Below, piece by piece: positions 1 through 11,346 of a stretch of DNA of 64,000 nucleotides. Within the stretch, counting starts at the first letter, position 1. Each line of letters opens with the position of its first letter. Origin of the DNA: Opeltia flavorubescens (lineage: Eukaryota; Ascomycota; Lecanoromycetes; Teloschistales; Teloschistaceae). The stretch covers positions 994,583 through 1,058,582 of the forward strand of contig KE546971.1 in assembly GCA_000442125.1 (NCBI GenBank), read 5' to 3'. A model generated the notes under the pieces. That model searched no databases, was not told the DNA's origin, and saw only the letters and a list, made by a program, of their open reading frames with translations. Both the position numbers and the translations under genes were made by a program.

Positions 1-760
1 CTTGGATACACGACAGTGATGCTACTGTCATGCGCGGTAAAAGCAAGCGCATTTCCACTCGGAGAAAACGCACAGCCATGAACCCAGCCGGCGGAATTAT
101 TCAGATACTCCCCACAAATAGTGTTAAATGGCAGTCGTTCCCCCCAGACACTGCTCTCTGGCCGTTCATCGACCCCCTTGATGAAGCTTGAAAACACCCT
201 GGCATGTGCATCGGTAGATCCAGCTGCAAGCAGAACAGAGTTGGGGTGCCATGCCACGGTCGTGATAGTGCTTCGGATCGGTTTCTTCAAGTGTTTCGAG
301 ACCCACCAATCATTCTCTTCTTCAAAGTAGCAGATTGCAATTACTCGGGCCCCAGAACCGACGGCAAACTTCTTTTCCGAAGGAGACCATCGGACGAAAG
401 TTGCGGCACGGTTGATGCGTAGCAGAACGAGAGTTGGCTTCCAGCCAGAAGGAGAAGGTTCCCAAACATATGCATTACGGTCTTAGAAATAGGTGATCAG
501 GAGGCCATACAAGTGTATTTCAGGAAGCTTTATAACGAACCTTGAGAGCAGGTTACGATACGGCCGGTGGTCGGAGCAATATCAACGCTTGTGACTGTTT
601 TGTCATGCCCCTTCAGCTCGTCCTGTAGAGCAAACTTGGTTCCTGAGCGACGATACAGCTCGACATTGTTCTCGCGCGCTACGGCTAAGGTCTGCCTATC
701 GGCGGAGAATGAGTGGTCTGCAATGGCGCGATGGAACAGATGATGGATTTCAGGAGCCAT
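1..760 (-). CDS. ARC40: Arp2/3 complex subunit 1 (ARPC1/Arc40), 3' part cut by window edge
   Basis: WD40 beta-propeller subunit of the Arp2/3 complex, which nucleates branched actin filaments at endocytic patches. The start codon is at 760 on the minus strand. Exon 1 (541-760) encodes [19 protein letters not shown] and a first repeat ending GRIVTCSQ. A 59-nt GT-AG intron (482-540) is followed by exon 2, which begins DRNAYVWEP and runs off position 1. The DRNAYVW junction, [13 protein letters not shown] and [18 protein letters not shown] are typical of ARPC1, including the conserved blade-3 stretch. About 233 codons are present of an expected 360-380; the C-terminal blades lie outside the window. 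The gene is divergent from the UBX gene, with 393 bp between the two start codons. The family call is secure. Confidence 0.93.
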
Positions 761-1153
761 GGCTTCAACGGTTACGGTGGGGGGAGGAGCTCTCTACCAC
801 CCTGTATCCGTTTCCTGAGAAAGGTCGGTAACGGGTGGACGGATAAGAGGTGCTCGCTTGGGTCCTGATTTACTTGGTGGGGAATATCGGCGAAATCTGA
901 AGCTATCGCCGATCCACGTCATTTGTNAACAGCTAGCAATTCTGCTTGACAATCACCACAGCTGCACGACGATTTGAGTTTCAAACCGCTATGCTCAGAA
1001 ACGCATTAAACTTTCAACGCCCTGAGATCCTGGCAGTAAAGTGTTGAATGGTCTAAATTTTGGCCCCTCAGCAATATTCCCCTGACATTCCCAGTGCTGA
1101 GGAATCTACATCTAACCTATCTTACAATCCGCAACTTTTGTTTCGAGACTCTG
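761..1153. promoter_or_regulatory. Divergent promoter between ARPC1 and the UBX gene
   Basis: This 393-bp spacer separates two head-to-head start codons, so it must carry both promoters and both 5' leaders. I see no clear TATA box. It contains one ambiguous base at 927. No other gene is visible. Confidence 0.5.
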
Positions 1154-2732
1154 ATGGCTTCAAACTTAATAGTCATCGATACTTCGGCTCGGCGGGCGAC
1201 GATCAAGACGACACCTGGAAAGATTCTCAGCGATGTTTTGCAGGAGGCATGCAATAAATTGGGAGCGGACGCCAGCCGCTATGGATTGAAGTCTGTCTCC
1301 GTTGCCCCTATAGCAGATTTGACGTGCGTCTAGTTCAAACAGCTGCTGACTAGCTTGCGTTAATAGGCATAATAACAAAAATCTCGATCTTTCAAATCCC
1401 ATAAGATTGTCCGGCTTGTCCCCAGGTGCTAAGCTAGAACTTGTACTGCTTTCGCGGTCTCCTTCCGTTGTCTCTGTTGCATTGCAGCTCCCCGAAGACG
1501 AATCCTCTGGCCTGCCCTCTGGGCGCCTGGTCGAGAAATATCCTAGCAGCACTACATTGTGGATAGTACTGCGGTCCTTTGAGGACGCAGCGCCGCATAG
1601 AAATTACACGCGAAGGAGCAAGGCAAAGACAGACACTGGTCAAGGCGGAGCCGGCAAGCTGTATCATGAATCTCCCATTGTCAGCATAATGGGCAGAGAA
1701 CTCGCATCATTCACCGATCTTCAAAAAACACTTGCGCAACTTGGCTTCAACAGTGGCAGCGTCCTATTGCGGTTGAGTTTTAGACTCTCAGACACACCAT
1801 TGGAAGAGGCTAGGGATCAAATTGAGCAATATTTTCAATCGCTAAGTAGTGAAGAGAAGGTAAAGTCATTTGCGACCAGCTTAACGACAGATGAGACCAC
1901 TCAAGACGCAAATAAGCCTATCATAACGGATGGAGAAAACCGTGAGACATCTCCTTCATCATCAATGTCCTTGATGCCAAACCATGCTTTGCCCACTAGC
2001 TTGCCGCACTCGCAGCATGCAGCAGATAGCTCTGCTCCCAACGGGCTTCCACCTCCGACGTTAAACAGTCCGCGGCAAGTGACTGTGTACAGACCACCTT
2101 CGTCTTCGACACCACAGGCTGCGCAAAAGGAATTTAATGAAGCAGATTATGAGCCAACTATCCGCCACGCAAAACAGCATCAGGCCCGCTTACAAACTGC
2201 AGGCAGAAACAAAACCTTACTGAGTGATAGAGAACTTGCGGAGAAAGAGAACGCAAAGGCTCAGAAACTTTCAGAAATCAAGGAAGTTCAAATAAGAGTC
2301 AGATTCCCAGACCAGACTATGGTCGAACGGAAATTTAGCAGCTCGGACACCGCTCACTCGCTCTATGACTTTGCCAGAGAAAACCTACGGAATGAAAACG
2401 AACCATTCTTGCTTAGCTACACTTCTACCAAAGGAAATCGCACTATTCCACCAAACAGCAAAGAGAGGCTCGTCTTAGACTTGGGCATGGCTGGGAAAAC
2501 ACTTATCAATTTCAGCTGGGACGAAGGTGCCAGTATAGAGACACGAACCAAGCAAATTTTGAAGGAGCATTTGGTAGCACAAGCAAGGGATATTGAAATT
2601 CCCGTAATCCCCGAAATTGATGTACCTGAAGAGCCTGTCGAAAAGCTCAACACCGGGAAGCGGGGCGGTAACGGTCAAGGTGGGAGTAGAGGCGGAAAGT
2701 TCAAGTTCCTTGACAAACTTATTAAGAAATGA
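1154..2732 (+). CDS. UBX-domain protein, TUG/ASPL/UBX4 type
   Basis: Predicted Cdc48/p97 adaptor of the TUG (ASPL)/Ubx4 family, 511 aa. Exon 1 is 1154-1323, intron 1324-1366 (43 nt), exon 2 1367-2732. Residues about 4-75 (SNLIVIDTSARRATIKTTPGKILSDVL onward, with the L-x-H-N-K-x-L-D-L-S-N-P-I-R-L-S-G-L segment formed across the splice) match the TUG ubiquitin-like N-terminal domain. The middle is Ser/Pro-rich and probably disordered. Residues about 360-450 form the UBX domain, beginning IRVRFPDQTMVERKF and carrying the FxLSYTSTKG stretch. The C-terminus is Gly/Lys-rich. In the family these proteins bind Cdc48 and help target it to ER-associated degradation and other substrates. The ATG at 1154 was chosen because it opens the ubiquitin-like domain directly. 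The gene converges on eL36. Confidence 0.88.
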
Positions 2733-2993
2733 TCAAACATATAGACACGGGATATGATTTCGAATTGCGGCGGCATGACAGACTCACGGCATTCGTTGGC
2801 GTTCTGTGGGCTGAGGCGGTGGATGGTCCACAAAGTACTATATTAGCGATTGGAGCACCTGGACGTAACTCCTCAGCATAGCATTGATAGCAAGTAGACC
2901 CTCTTGAATCTATCTCGTTCGAAAACCTCAATACCTCATTTGGGCGAACTTCCTAGAGTCCTCTGCAGATGGCCCCACAACTCGGCCAAATCC

Positions 2994-3572
2994 TTAATGA
3001 CCTGCGCGCCTTGACTCTGCAATGACACCTTGTAATTCATCGACCTTCCTCTTCGCACGGCCGAACGTCCCAAGCTGTGTGGTTTCATCATGTCAGCCAA
3101 TTTGCCCCAAGGGTATATAGACTGTGTTGCACGTTAGGAGAGCCACGTACTCGCTTCTTTGCCAATTTCCTCGCCCGCTTATCCTTGCTATTTCTCAAAA
3201 GTTCGATGACGCGACGTTCATATGGTGCGAGTCTGTCCGTTGGCCATATTGTGTCAGCAGTCTGGATATATGTAGGGTAGATTTCGAATCCTCTTTTCCG
3301 CCAATTTGCCAGATATCTTCCTCATGACGAATCCATAAGGAGAACACGTACCCAGAAACCTCTTTGACAATCTCTCTAACAAAAGCAGTTCGTTTACTAA
3401 GGTGGCCTTTGGTGCGTGAGATGCGAGGTTTGAATTCGCGTGGGGTGGTTTTCTGTTTCGATATCGTCAGTATTCATTGTGCCTGATCTTCCCTTTATGA
3501 CGGGATCGATGGATTGCATACATGACCCTTATTGAGCCCAATGGCTATACCAGAGCGCTCTTTGATTGCCAT
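2994..3572 (-). CDS. RPL36: 60S ribosomal protein eL36
   Basis: Ribosomal protein eL36 of the large subunit, 104 aa, in four small exons: 3522-3572, 3352-3452, 3151-3232 and 2994-3074 (introns 69, 119 and 76 nt). Spliced landmarks are [17 protein letters not shown], then [23 protein letters not shown], then [23 protein letters not shown], then [18 protein letters not shown] and the family C-terminus ESRRAGH. All three junctions keep frame and the length matches the family (about 100-106 aa). No exon is long enough to stand out alone, so simple ORF finding misses it. Multi-exon structure with introns near the 5' end is common in fungal ribosomal protein genes. TTAGGG motifs lie 89-178 bp upstream of the start codon (see separate entry). 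Confidence 0.95.
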
Positions 3573-3660
3573 GTTTGTTGGTGAAGATGGCAATATCTGT
3601 AGCTTCACATTGTAAGGGGGCCTAGGTAGACTTGCGTTGAAGACTAAGCGAGCTTGGCAT

Positions 3661-3750
3661 TTAGGGCTTGAGTATCCTATTTAGGGCTCCGAGATTTACT
3701 TCTATTTGCACTCTTGTACTCTTAATTCACCCGATATGTCAGGGTTAGGG
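3661..3750. promoter_or_regulatory. Three TTAGGG (telobox-like) motifs upstream of eL36
   Basis: TTAGGG occurs at 3661-3666, 3681-3686 and 3745-3750, the last within AGGGTTAGGG. All lie 89-178 bp upstream of the eL36 start codon, in an otherwise AT-rich spacer. TTAGGG is the binding sequence of Tbf1-type Myb factors. In several ascomycetes, for example Candida albicans, Tbf1 sites control ribosomal protein genes. The motif positions are seen; binding is inferred. Confidence 0.5.
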
Positions 3751-5707
3751 CACTTCACTTAGCATAGACCATGAATTTATCCTGATACAACAACACATGA
3801 ATTATGTTCTACGGTTGAGTTTCTGAAATTGACACAGCTAGACCAATATATATTAAGGAGCTTCGAGGACGAGATACTTCATAGACATAAAAGGTAATCA
3901 TTCCAAGGGAACAGTAGTAATCGCCCACTTGGCAAGGAGTGCCTATCATCAATAGCATGTACTAGGATTTGGACGACCTTGTCCTTGTCTCATGGATATG
4001 TGAACGAGGGTTACATCGTCCCGACATTCAAGGTGTCAGTTGAGACTTAATCTACCGTATCACAATGGCTTACTGGCTGCTCAAAATGGCAGTGAGTTGG
4101 TGATGCAATCAGCGATAGACCAGATGGGCCAGACGCATGAAATAGGCTTCATGAAACAAACTAGGTCTTTTCGTTTTGCCCCGTATGGCCACTCGATGAG
4201 GATCGTCGTCTTGAAAAGTGGGGAGACTGTTCCCAGTACGGTGAAAGTGCTAGCAAGCTTATCTACTACTGATGCGGAGGCCTCAAGGATCAGGACGTTG
4301 CAATGAAAGGATCCGGTGATCATTTTCCTCTTTCAAGCGGACGAGTGTCCATTTACGTCTTGGGAAAAGCTTGGAGGCTGCAGACCTCGGTTCGGGCTGG
4401 ACTTTAGCAGGGGACCGCATGCGAAAGAGTCATTGAAGTCCTCTTGCGAAGTTTCCGAAGACGGCCACCATGCCCGCAAGGGCAATTTCCACACCTGGGT
4501 TAAGCTTTCGAATTCTCTGGGCTGTCGGTAGGGCTATTGCGGATGCGGTTTGAGGAGGGCGCGGCAGCTTTTCTAGAACGACAAGCCTGCAGCCTGCGGG
4601 CTGCTCTCCGCAGCAGATGCAAGCCTGCGCAGACTGGTGGAAGGTCTGATCGCTTTCTGTTCAACATCATGGACAAAAGCATCCGCAGCCACCGACGTTT
4701 AATATTCCGCTGTTCTTGTCATTGGATCAGGTCGACGCTGAGGCTCGATCGTGGCGCCAACGTTGGGGACAGATGGCCATTCGGCAAGAGAGCGGGATGA
4801 CACAAAGTCTCCTTGGATAGACCGGTCTAGAATAACCGGTGTTTGTCAAGATCCGGTTGACGATCTTTCCGATCTTTCCGTTGGCTCAAACGCCAAAGGG
4901 ATGCGAGACGACGCAGGGTCACGACAGGACGAAGCCCGAGCAGCACCACGCGGCTGCGGGGATGAAGCAGCAGAGCTTCTTGTTTGAGGTATGACAGGAC
5001 GTCCCAGCGGTCGGGTTGCTGGAATTCGGTGCAAGATGGACACGGCTCTATCCACCCAATCCGAGCAGTGGTGCTCTGCATCCCTTCTATGTGTAGCAAC
5101 AGTGTGGGAGAGAATCTGGCTGAAAGCGAGTGCGAGTCTGTCGACCTTGGGCCTGTTCAACGCCCGCTCATCACGATGTAGGGTATGATCTACAGGATCT
5201 ATTTATGAATTGTCGTGTCTGGGCCTGTGGAAATGGGGATCCGCGCCTTTATTTGGTTGTTGCTCAGCCCAAATGCCTGCTGTTAGCCCGGCGGTCCAGG
5301 CCTTAGATAGACCGTGTCTGTATCTCACGATCTTCTCCCAAGTTTTTGCGCAAGGCGTCATCGTTTCTGGCTTCCCCTCCGACGTCTGGCCTCTGTCCAC
5401 ACTCCACCCTCATCCGTCCATACCCTGCATTGGCCTAGTGCCATCGAAGCCAATCTTCAACTATCGCAACGTCCTCCATCACATTGCATGGTTCCAATCT
5501 TTCGTTCTTTGATCATGCCGTTCTACATCTGAGATCTGCCTACACACCTTGCCACATAATCGTTCCTGCTGGAGAAATCTCTCGTTCCTAGGAACCGATC
5601 AGATTCACTGTAAAACGTATTGATCTGTTCTTCCACGGAATCGCGTCTCGTCTCTGAAAGATAGCTTGTCCATCAAGCCCTATACATCTAGTTCTAAGCT
5701 CGTCTAA
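3751..5707. other. Long gene-free spacer before the histidine kinase
   Basis: About 2 kb with no recognisable gene. ORFs here are short, overlap on both strands and resemble no family I know. Visible structure: a GC-rich self-complementary stretch around 4570-4640 (CTGCAG/CTGCGG/CCGCAG units), a short direct repeat CGATCTTTCC at 4861-4880, and a pyrimidine-rich stretch from about 5380 to 5700 that looks like promoter and 5' leader of the histidine kinase gene. The missing first exon of that gene may lie in the last few hundred bases. Confidence 0.45.
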
Positions 5708-8642
5708 AAGCAGACTGATACCGAATGCCCGTCGCACCTCGCTGTGTTCAAAGTCAATCAGACCCTCGACAACACCCTACCCTATGAGACCAAAACTGCG
5801 AGGTTGTTGGCTGTTCTTCAGAATATGGAGGATACCGTTGGAGGCAACCTGGTGGAGATGATGGAAAGGGCGACTTTATGTGTGGCAGGACCGCATCCGG
5901 GGGTCGCCGCGCACGACGGCGACGAAGGTTTCCGGCAAGTGATCGAGGCAAATTTCAGGGCTGCAGAAAGCAATGCGGCGGAAGAACTGGTTCTATTGAA
6001 GAGAAAGCTTCGAGAAGCGTCAACCTACGACTTTTGGAGCCTGCTGATGGAAGGTATGACGGACATTTGTGGTGGTCAATATGGATTTGTCACAAAGCGC
6101 ATCTTGGTCGACGACCAGGACACTGCAGTTGAGATGCCACCGATCGGAGAGCCAGGCTCGTGTCTACTTGGTGTTGCGTTCTACTACAACGATGGTCGCG
6201 ACTTGAAAAACCTGCATCGAGACTACAAGTATCTGGCCTACGGTGCTCCTTGCCATAACATGAAACATGACAAGGTATTCCTGATACCACACAAGCTCCA
6301 AGAATTCATTCTCAACAACCCCAACAACTTTCCCTTCCCGACGGACGCTTATCTCGGAATCCCACTTTTCTTAGATGGCAAGTGTTTTGGCCATTTTGGT
6401 ATGATGTGGACCGAGGAGGGTGTTGAGCAGATGAAGCTGGGTTGGGCATACATTGAGATGCTCCTGCACGCTCTCGAGGACATCATTTTAGAGCGTCTTG
6501 AAGAGGGTTTGGGATTCTCGAGAGGTCCGGAAGGAGAGCAACGTGCCAACATAATNCCTGCCGAAGCCGTAACAGCTCAACAGTCACTGAAACCCTACGC
6601 AAGAAGTCTGTCCCATGAGCTTCGCACGCCCATGCAGGGTGTGGTAGGGATGCTCGATGTTATGCATGCAACAGTCCAGGAATCATTGGAAGGCCAATCT
6701 GACGCTACCCTTCGAAAGATATTCAAAACCTTGCGGGAAAACATCGAAGTGGTTCAAGGTGAGTCACGCTCCGTGGGCGGAAACTAGGGAACGTATAGCT
6801 GATTCTTAACTCAGACAGCTCTCGCAGAGCCGTTGAGGCTGCTGACAATGTCGTCCACGCATATGATCTTAATATGCAGGTCCCAGACACGCCCGTCCCA
6901 CCAAACGATGATGAGAGTATGGAGAATCAATCTGCAGTATCTGGAAGCGACAGAAGACCCAACATCGTAATTGAAGGAAACAGCATTTCATTCAAGCGCA
7001 GCAAAAGAAGGCGAACGACTTCTGCTGAAGTCGAGCGGCCCGCTCAGAAACACCGGATGATACAATCGAGCGAGTCTGCTTCTCGCCGTGGTGTTTCTCC
7101 TCATACGGCATCACTCAGAAGTGCAGTCGAGGAAAGCGAGAGCATTACGAACGGTCGAGAGCGCAGGCGCCGGCAGGAAATATTATCTACACCCGCTACC
7201 TTGCGTACCCCCGAGGCCATAGATGAAATGGCGCTAGACACATCCGAACCTGAATCCGCGGCGACTCCAGGGCTTCGACACACCAGAGTGCGAGAGTTGC
7301 TGCATTTGATCGTCAACGAATCACTACGTGTTGGTGGACGTCCTGAATCGGCCGTAGCGGAGGATACCGACGGCGGAGAGCTCATTGAGGTCAGGACTCG
7401 AGGTTCGAATGGCAAAGTATCTAGCAAGCTTGTCGAATGGTCCGTCGACTCTCAGGTGCCTGACACAATATATGGTATACAACCTATTCCGCCCTTGTGA
7501 GTTTTTCCTACTAACTTCCGTCAGTCGATGAACGTGACCTTGCAAAACTAGTCTCCTGTGTCTTTCTAAACGCCATCAAGTTCACCGAACAGGGGAAAAT
7601 AAAGCTCAAAGCTGCGCTTAGTCCGAAGTCACGATACATTGTCATCAATGTCGAAGATACAGGTCCAGGTATACCCCAGGCTTTTTTACCATACCTATTC
7701 AAACCATTCTCCCGAGAAGACGATTCTCTTACCCGGCAGAAGGAAGGCCTTGGTCTAGGGCTACTCGTTGCCAAAGGTCTTGCCCGTAGAATAGGGGGAG
7801 ACCTTGTCTGCGTCAGATCTGATACGAAAGGTCCACGGAGAGGTACCGAGTTCGAGCTCAAAGTTCCCATAACGCCATCAGACACGCACAGTAGAACCAG
7901 TTCACCGACTAGTACACCCACGCCTTCCCGGGCCTCGCTTGAACGCCCGGCGATCATATCTTCGCGGGCCCGAGAAACTAAATCCTTAGACCGCCGACGA
8001 ACGCCGCAGAATAAGTCGTCTCCTATATCTACGAGAACGCCCGACCCAACTTCATTCCCCAGAGCCGTCACCCCTCTACGTCCGTCATCTCTATCTCGCC
8101 GCAACAGTATTTCCAACGCGCAAAGCTCGCCAACGAGGCGCCCATCGACGAAAAAAAGTTATAGCATCGACCGCAACCTCGCCAAGAAGTACCCTTTGAC
8201 GTTCCTCGTCGCTGAGGACAACAAGATCAATCGCAGACTTCTGGTCAACATGCTTTCCAAACTGGGCTACTCCGACATCCATGAAGCTCACGATGGCGCC
8301 GAGGCTGTACGGCAAATGTCAATTGATCGTCGGGCCCGCAACGAAAAAGCTATAGACGTTATCCTGATGGATCTGTGGATGCCGACGATGGATGGGTACG
8401 AAGCAACACAGAGAATACTTGCAATGGACCGAGAGCGAAGGGGACATACCGGGTCACGTGAAAATGACGATGAAAAGACCCGGAGAAAGCCGGGAGTCAC
8501 TATCCTAGCAGTGAGCGCCGATGTAACTGACGCGGCGCTGGAGCGTGCGAGTGAGGTCGGCATGGAAGGGTTCATGACGAAGCCCTACAAGTTGATGGAC
8601 CTGGAACGTCTGATCGTGGAGTACTGCGCCGCAGAGAGATGA
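5708..8642 (+). CDS. Soluble hybrid histidine kinase (GAF, HisKA, HATPase, receiver); 5' end unresolved
   Basis: Fungal two-component hybrid kinase, 903 aa counted from the first in-frame ATG (5825). The open frame is already coding-like upstream of that ATG (VFKVNQTLDNTLPYETKTARLL) back to a stop at 5705, so an upstream exon probably supplies the true start. Introns are 6759-6814 and 7475-7524; the donor at 7475 was chosen because it restores the VDERDLAKLV frame. Order from ATG 5825: GAF-like region (about 60-235), H-box SHELRTP (His about 264), a roughly 150-aa Ser/Arg-rich insertion with basic cluster KRSKRRR, then the ATPase domain (N-box FLNAIKFT, G1 DTGPGIP, G2 GLGLGL), a Ser/Thr/Pro linker, and a C-terminal receiver with phospho-acceptor Asp about 814 (DVILMDLWMPTMDG) and Lys in MTKPY. 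No transmembrane segment is seen, so it is probably cytosolic or nuclear. An N at 6556 masks one residue. I cannot assign the fungal HK class. Confidence 0.85.
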
Positions 8643-9211
8643 TATATGATACCCACAGGAGTATTGGGGGATTTTGTTTCTGCATATTCTGGCCGTTTAG
8701 ACTGGCACGATGTGAAGACTGGACTGCATAGCCTTCAAAGGCTCGGTTGGGGGGGTTTAGCAGATCGCACAAAACTTGGCTTCTGAATATGGCTGGACGC
8801 TTGGTATTTCTGGGGAGGAGGTGGTTTGCTGCATTTCGAGCGTGATGAACGGACACGATACATATGATAGGGTATGGGTTGTAGACAATGAAAGAAACAA
8901 CTTCTGCCGAGAGCAAAGAGGCTTTCCTTTCATGTCGATTATCGTGCCATCAAACAATTGGTGCTATAGCGATACCTCGGATTGCACTGACAATAGTGGA
9001 TGCAATTAGAGAACTGTTATCAGAAGGACAAATCGACTTGGTTTGTTATGGACTTTAAAAAACTCATGAGATGGCAGCCGAGAATTCCTCATGTAAAAAT
9101 AGTTACAAATTGCACGCTCGAAGTAAATTTCCATATTCTCGTGCCGTAGCCAGAGACCAGGTCAATCGCTCTTGCCTAAATACCCTAAAGTCGTATCTTA
9201 ATCTCCTTGAT
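8643..9211. other. Convergent 3' spacer
   Basis: 569 bp between the convergent 3' ends of the histidine kinase and the orphan gene at 9212-10425. It is AT-rich with only short ORFs on either strand. I see nothing beyond presumed 3' UTRs. Confidence 0.4.
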
Positions 9212-10425
9212 CTACGGTAAGGTAGCGTTCAACACGCGAAGAGCCATTGATTTGAAGTTATCACCCTTTGTGACCTTGGATCCAGCACACCTAAGGACAA
9301 TACGTCAGCATTATGGAGTACGAATGGGACCCAAAGACAATATAGATGCAGATACATGTAATTTGATTGTCACTCACTGACACAGCCAGACCGAATCTTT
9401 CGCAGAATATGCGGCGCCCAGAAACCGTATGCTCTCGACCCAAAACCACTTCGAATGACCGTCGAAGGAGAGTTTCAATTTGGTGTAACACTTGGTGCAT
9501 CTTTCTTTGTACTTCAGCCGTTGCTCTAGCCGATGAATTGCCAGAGAATCCATAGCTGGTATCGATCGAACAGACTCTAGAGCAAGCAGCACTCGATCCG
9601 TTATCACTTGGCTGGCGAGCGACTCGTGCGGACAAAGTTTAATCGAAAGACTCTGGAAGAACTTTTCTAGGGACTGTTTGGTCACGACTTCCTTGGGGAA
9701 ACCTTCAAGCCTGAGTATCCATTTCGATTCCAAAAGTACCCCGGGATGCGGTGCAGGATCACTCAGGGGAATTGGCCCACGCGCATACCTAAAGAAGATA
9801 TTGCCCACGCCGTATCGATCATAGTTTGGAGACCCAAGGAAGCATCTGCAATGGCCCGACTCTGCCGTATGATTTGGATGTATATCAGCTGTAACTGCTG
9901 GGATTCCAATCGCACTATTCTTAAAATTCTGGAGTTTCGTCACTTCGCGAAGGCGTGAAAAATATAGTCGTTCGTGAGGGCAAATTTCGACATATTCCTC
10001 TGTACCACTTGTGTTCACGGGCATGGCAGAACATTCTCCAGCTATGGATTAGCGAGTTAGTGTTGTTTCATTGAGCCTTTGATGCCCTACTGACTATTTT
10101 CGGCCTCTCCTTCTTCTTCACCTTTCTCTTCGACATCATAAAAGAAGGGCTTGTAGGCTCTCCAATAGGTTGGATTGGTTGAAATGACAATTCTTTGTTG
10201 GTCCGTCAGGGATATTTCCCCTCTTTTGAGGGTGTCCAGTCGCCGAGCTGGGAAGACATGCTTGTCGTTGACGAGAATGTAAAAGGGTTCCCCATATTTT
10301 GCTAGGGGAAAGTCGTATACTGAGACAGCGATCGTGTTGTCGGACGGGTTGGCGCTATATGGCGGAAGAAAGTCTTGGTTGTCTTTTGTCGGAATGGTTG
10401 TCGAGGGATCCTTTACTTGAGACAT
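9212..10425 (-). CDS. Orphan protein, 357 aa, three exons
   Basis: I do not recognise the family. Exon 1 is 10095-10425 (start MSQVKDPSTTIPTKDNQDF), exon 2 9378-10041, exon 3 9212-9290, with introns of 53 and 87 nt. The first intron has GTCAGT donor and a CACTAAC branch-like site and joins AEN to TGECSAMPVNTSG in frame; the second uses GTGAGT. The N-terminal segment has a compact pattern (ILVNDKHVFPARRL, STNPTYWRAYKPFFYD) followed by an acidic EEKGEEEGE run. The remainder is rich in aromatic residues and Cys, with CTKCYTKLKLSFDGHSKWFW resembling a metal-binding or small beta domain seen in F-box-like or MYND-like fungal orphans; this is not a confident match. No signal peptide or membrane segment. 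Two coherent splice sites in frame argue it is a real gene. Confidence 0.6.
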
Positions 10426-11346
10426 TGAAGTGAGGGTAACAAAGATATGTATCCAGTAAATTAATGAACAAGCAGGTTGCTGAGAATAAGAAAGCAGCAA
10501 GAGTAGATCTTAGGCCCTTTTAAAAAGATTGACCAAAGTGACTCTCATTGTATCAGCACCGACTCATAGACCTCCATCTGTCTTGTGCCATGGGTGGTAC
10601 ATAGAATAATCAACGAGATCTTTGACTCTGTCCTTTGTACAAAACGCGAATGCAGAGTCATTGATAATGTTCATGAATGCTTTACCTGAATATAGCACTT
10701 GCTAGTCACACAGCGGGGAAAGCAAATATGGGATATTGTAAATACTAAACTTTGCTACCTTCTCATGGATTGCATGTTCGACAATTGCTCATGATTGAGG
10801 ATCAGTCCTTAAGTATTCATATCCCGCCAGTTGTACTTCATGGCTATGACTTTCAACATCGTTCTCTATACATTGATACGATAGCTTGAGAAGGACAAAA
10901 AGGGCAGCATATGACAGATCATAAATCTCGCCACTCACCAGTTGACCAGTAATTGGCGGGGAAGATAAATTTGACTTGTTCCATGTACATAATTACGCGA
11001 TGTCGATCATACGGAATAGTCTAGAGAAATCTGATTGGCTCGAATATAATATCAAGGCTCGGCTGGGCCGGTCGTCGTCAGCCGTGGGTAAACAAGCTTT
11101 TCTACCCGTTCTTTCGGATTCTTGGCTTCAACATTATGTCTATGGCCTATGGCTCTTTGGTAGGAGTCAATCGGTAAGGGTGGTGAGGGAGGCAGCTGTC
11201 CGTTATTGGCAGCATATGTCTGCTCGCCATTCCATAGTGATTGACACTCGGTGCTTCACTGTTCATACCCCCATTCTCCATATCGAGAGCTCTGTTCGAG
11301 CCCCTCCATCAGCAAACCTCGGCAGTCTTTCATCATATCGCGAGCA
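10426..11346. promoter_or_regulatory. Divergent spacer, orphan gene and C2 gene promoters
   Basis: 921 bp between the start codons of the orphan gene (10425) and the C2-domain gene (11347). It is AT-rich. An open frame runs through the part nearest the C2 gene without a recognisable protein; I treat it as leader sequence. Confidence 0.4.

Noticed and set aside
4040-4323. Overlapping ORFs on both strands (80-88 codons)
   Set aside because: No family resemblance; equal ORF lengths on both strands suggest chance.
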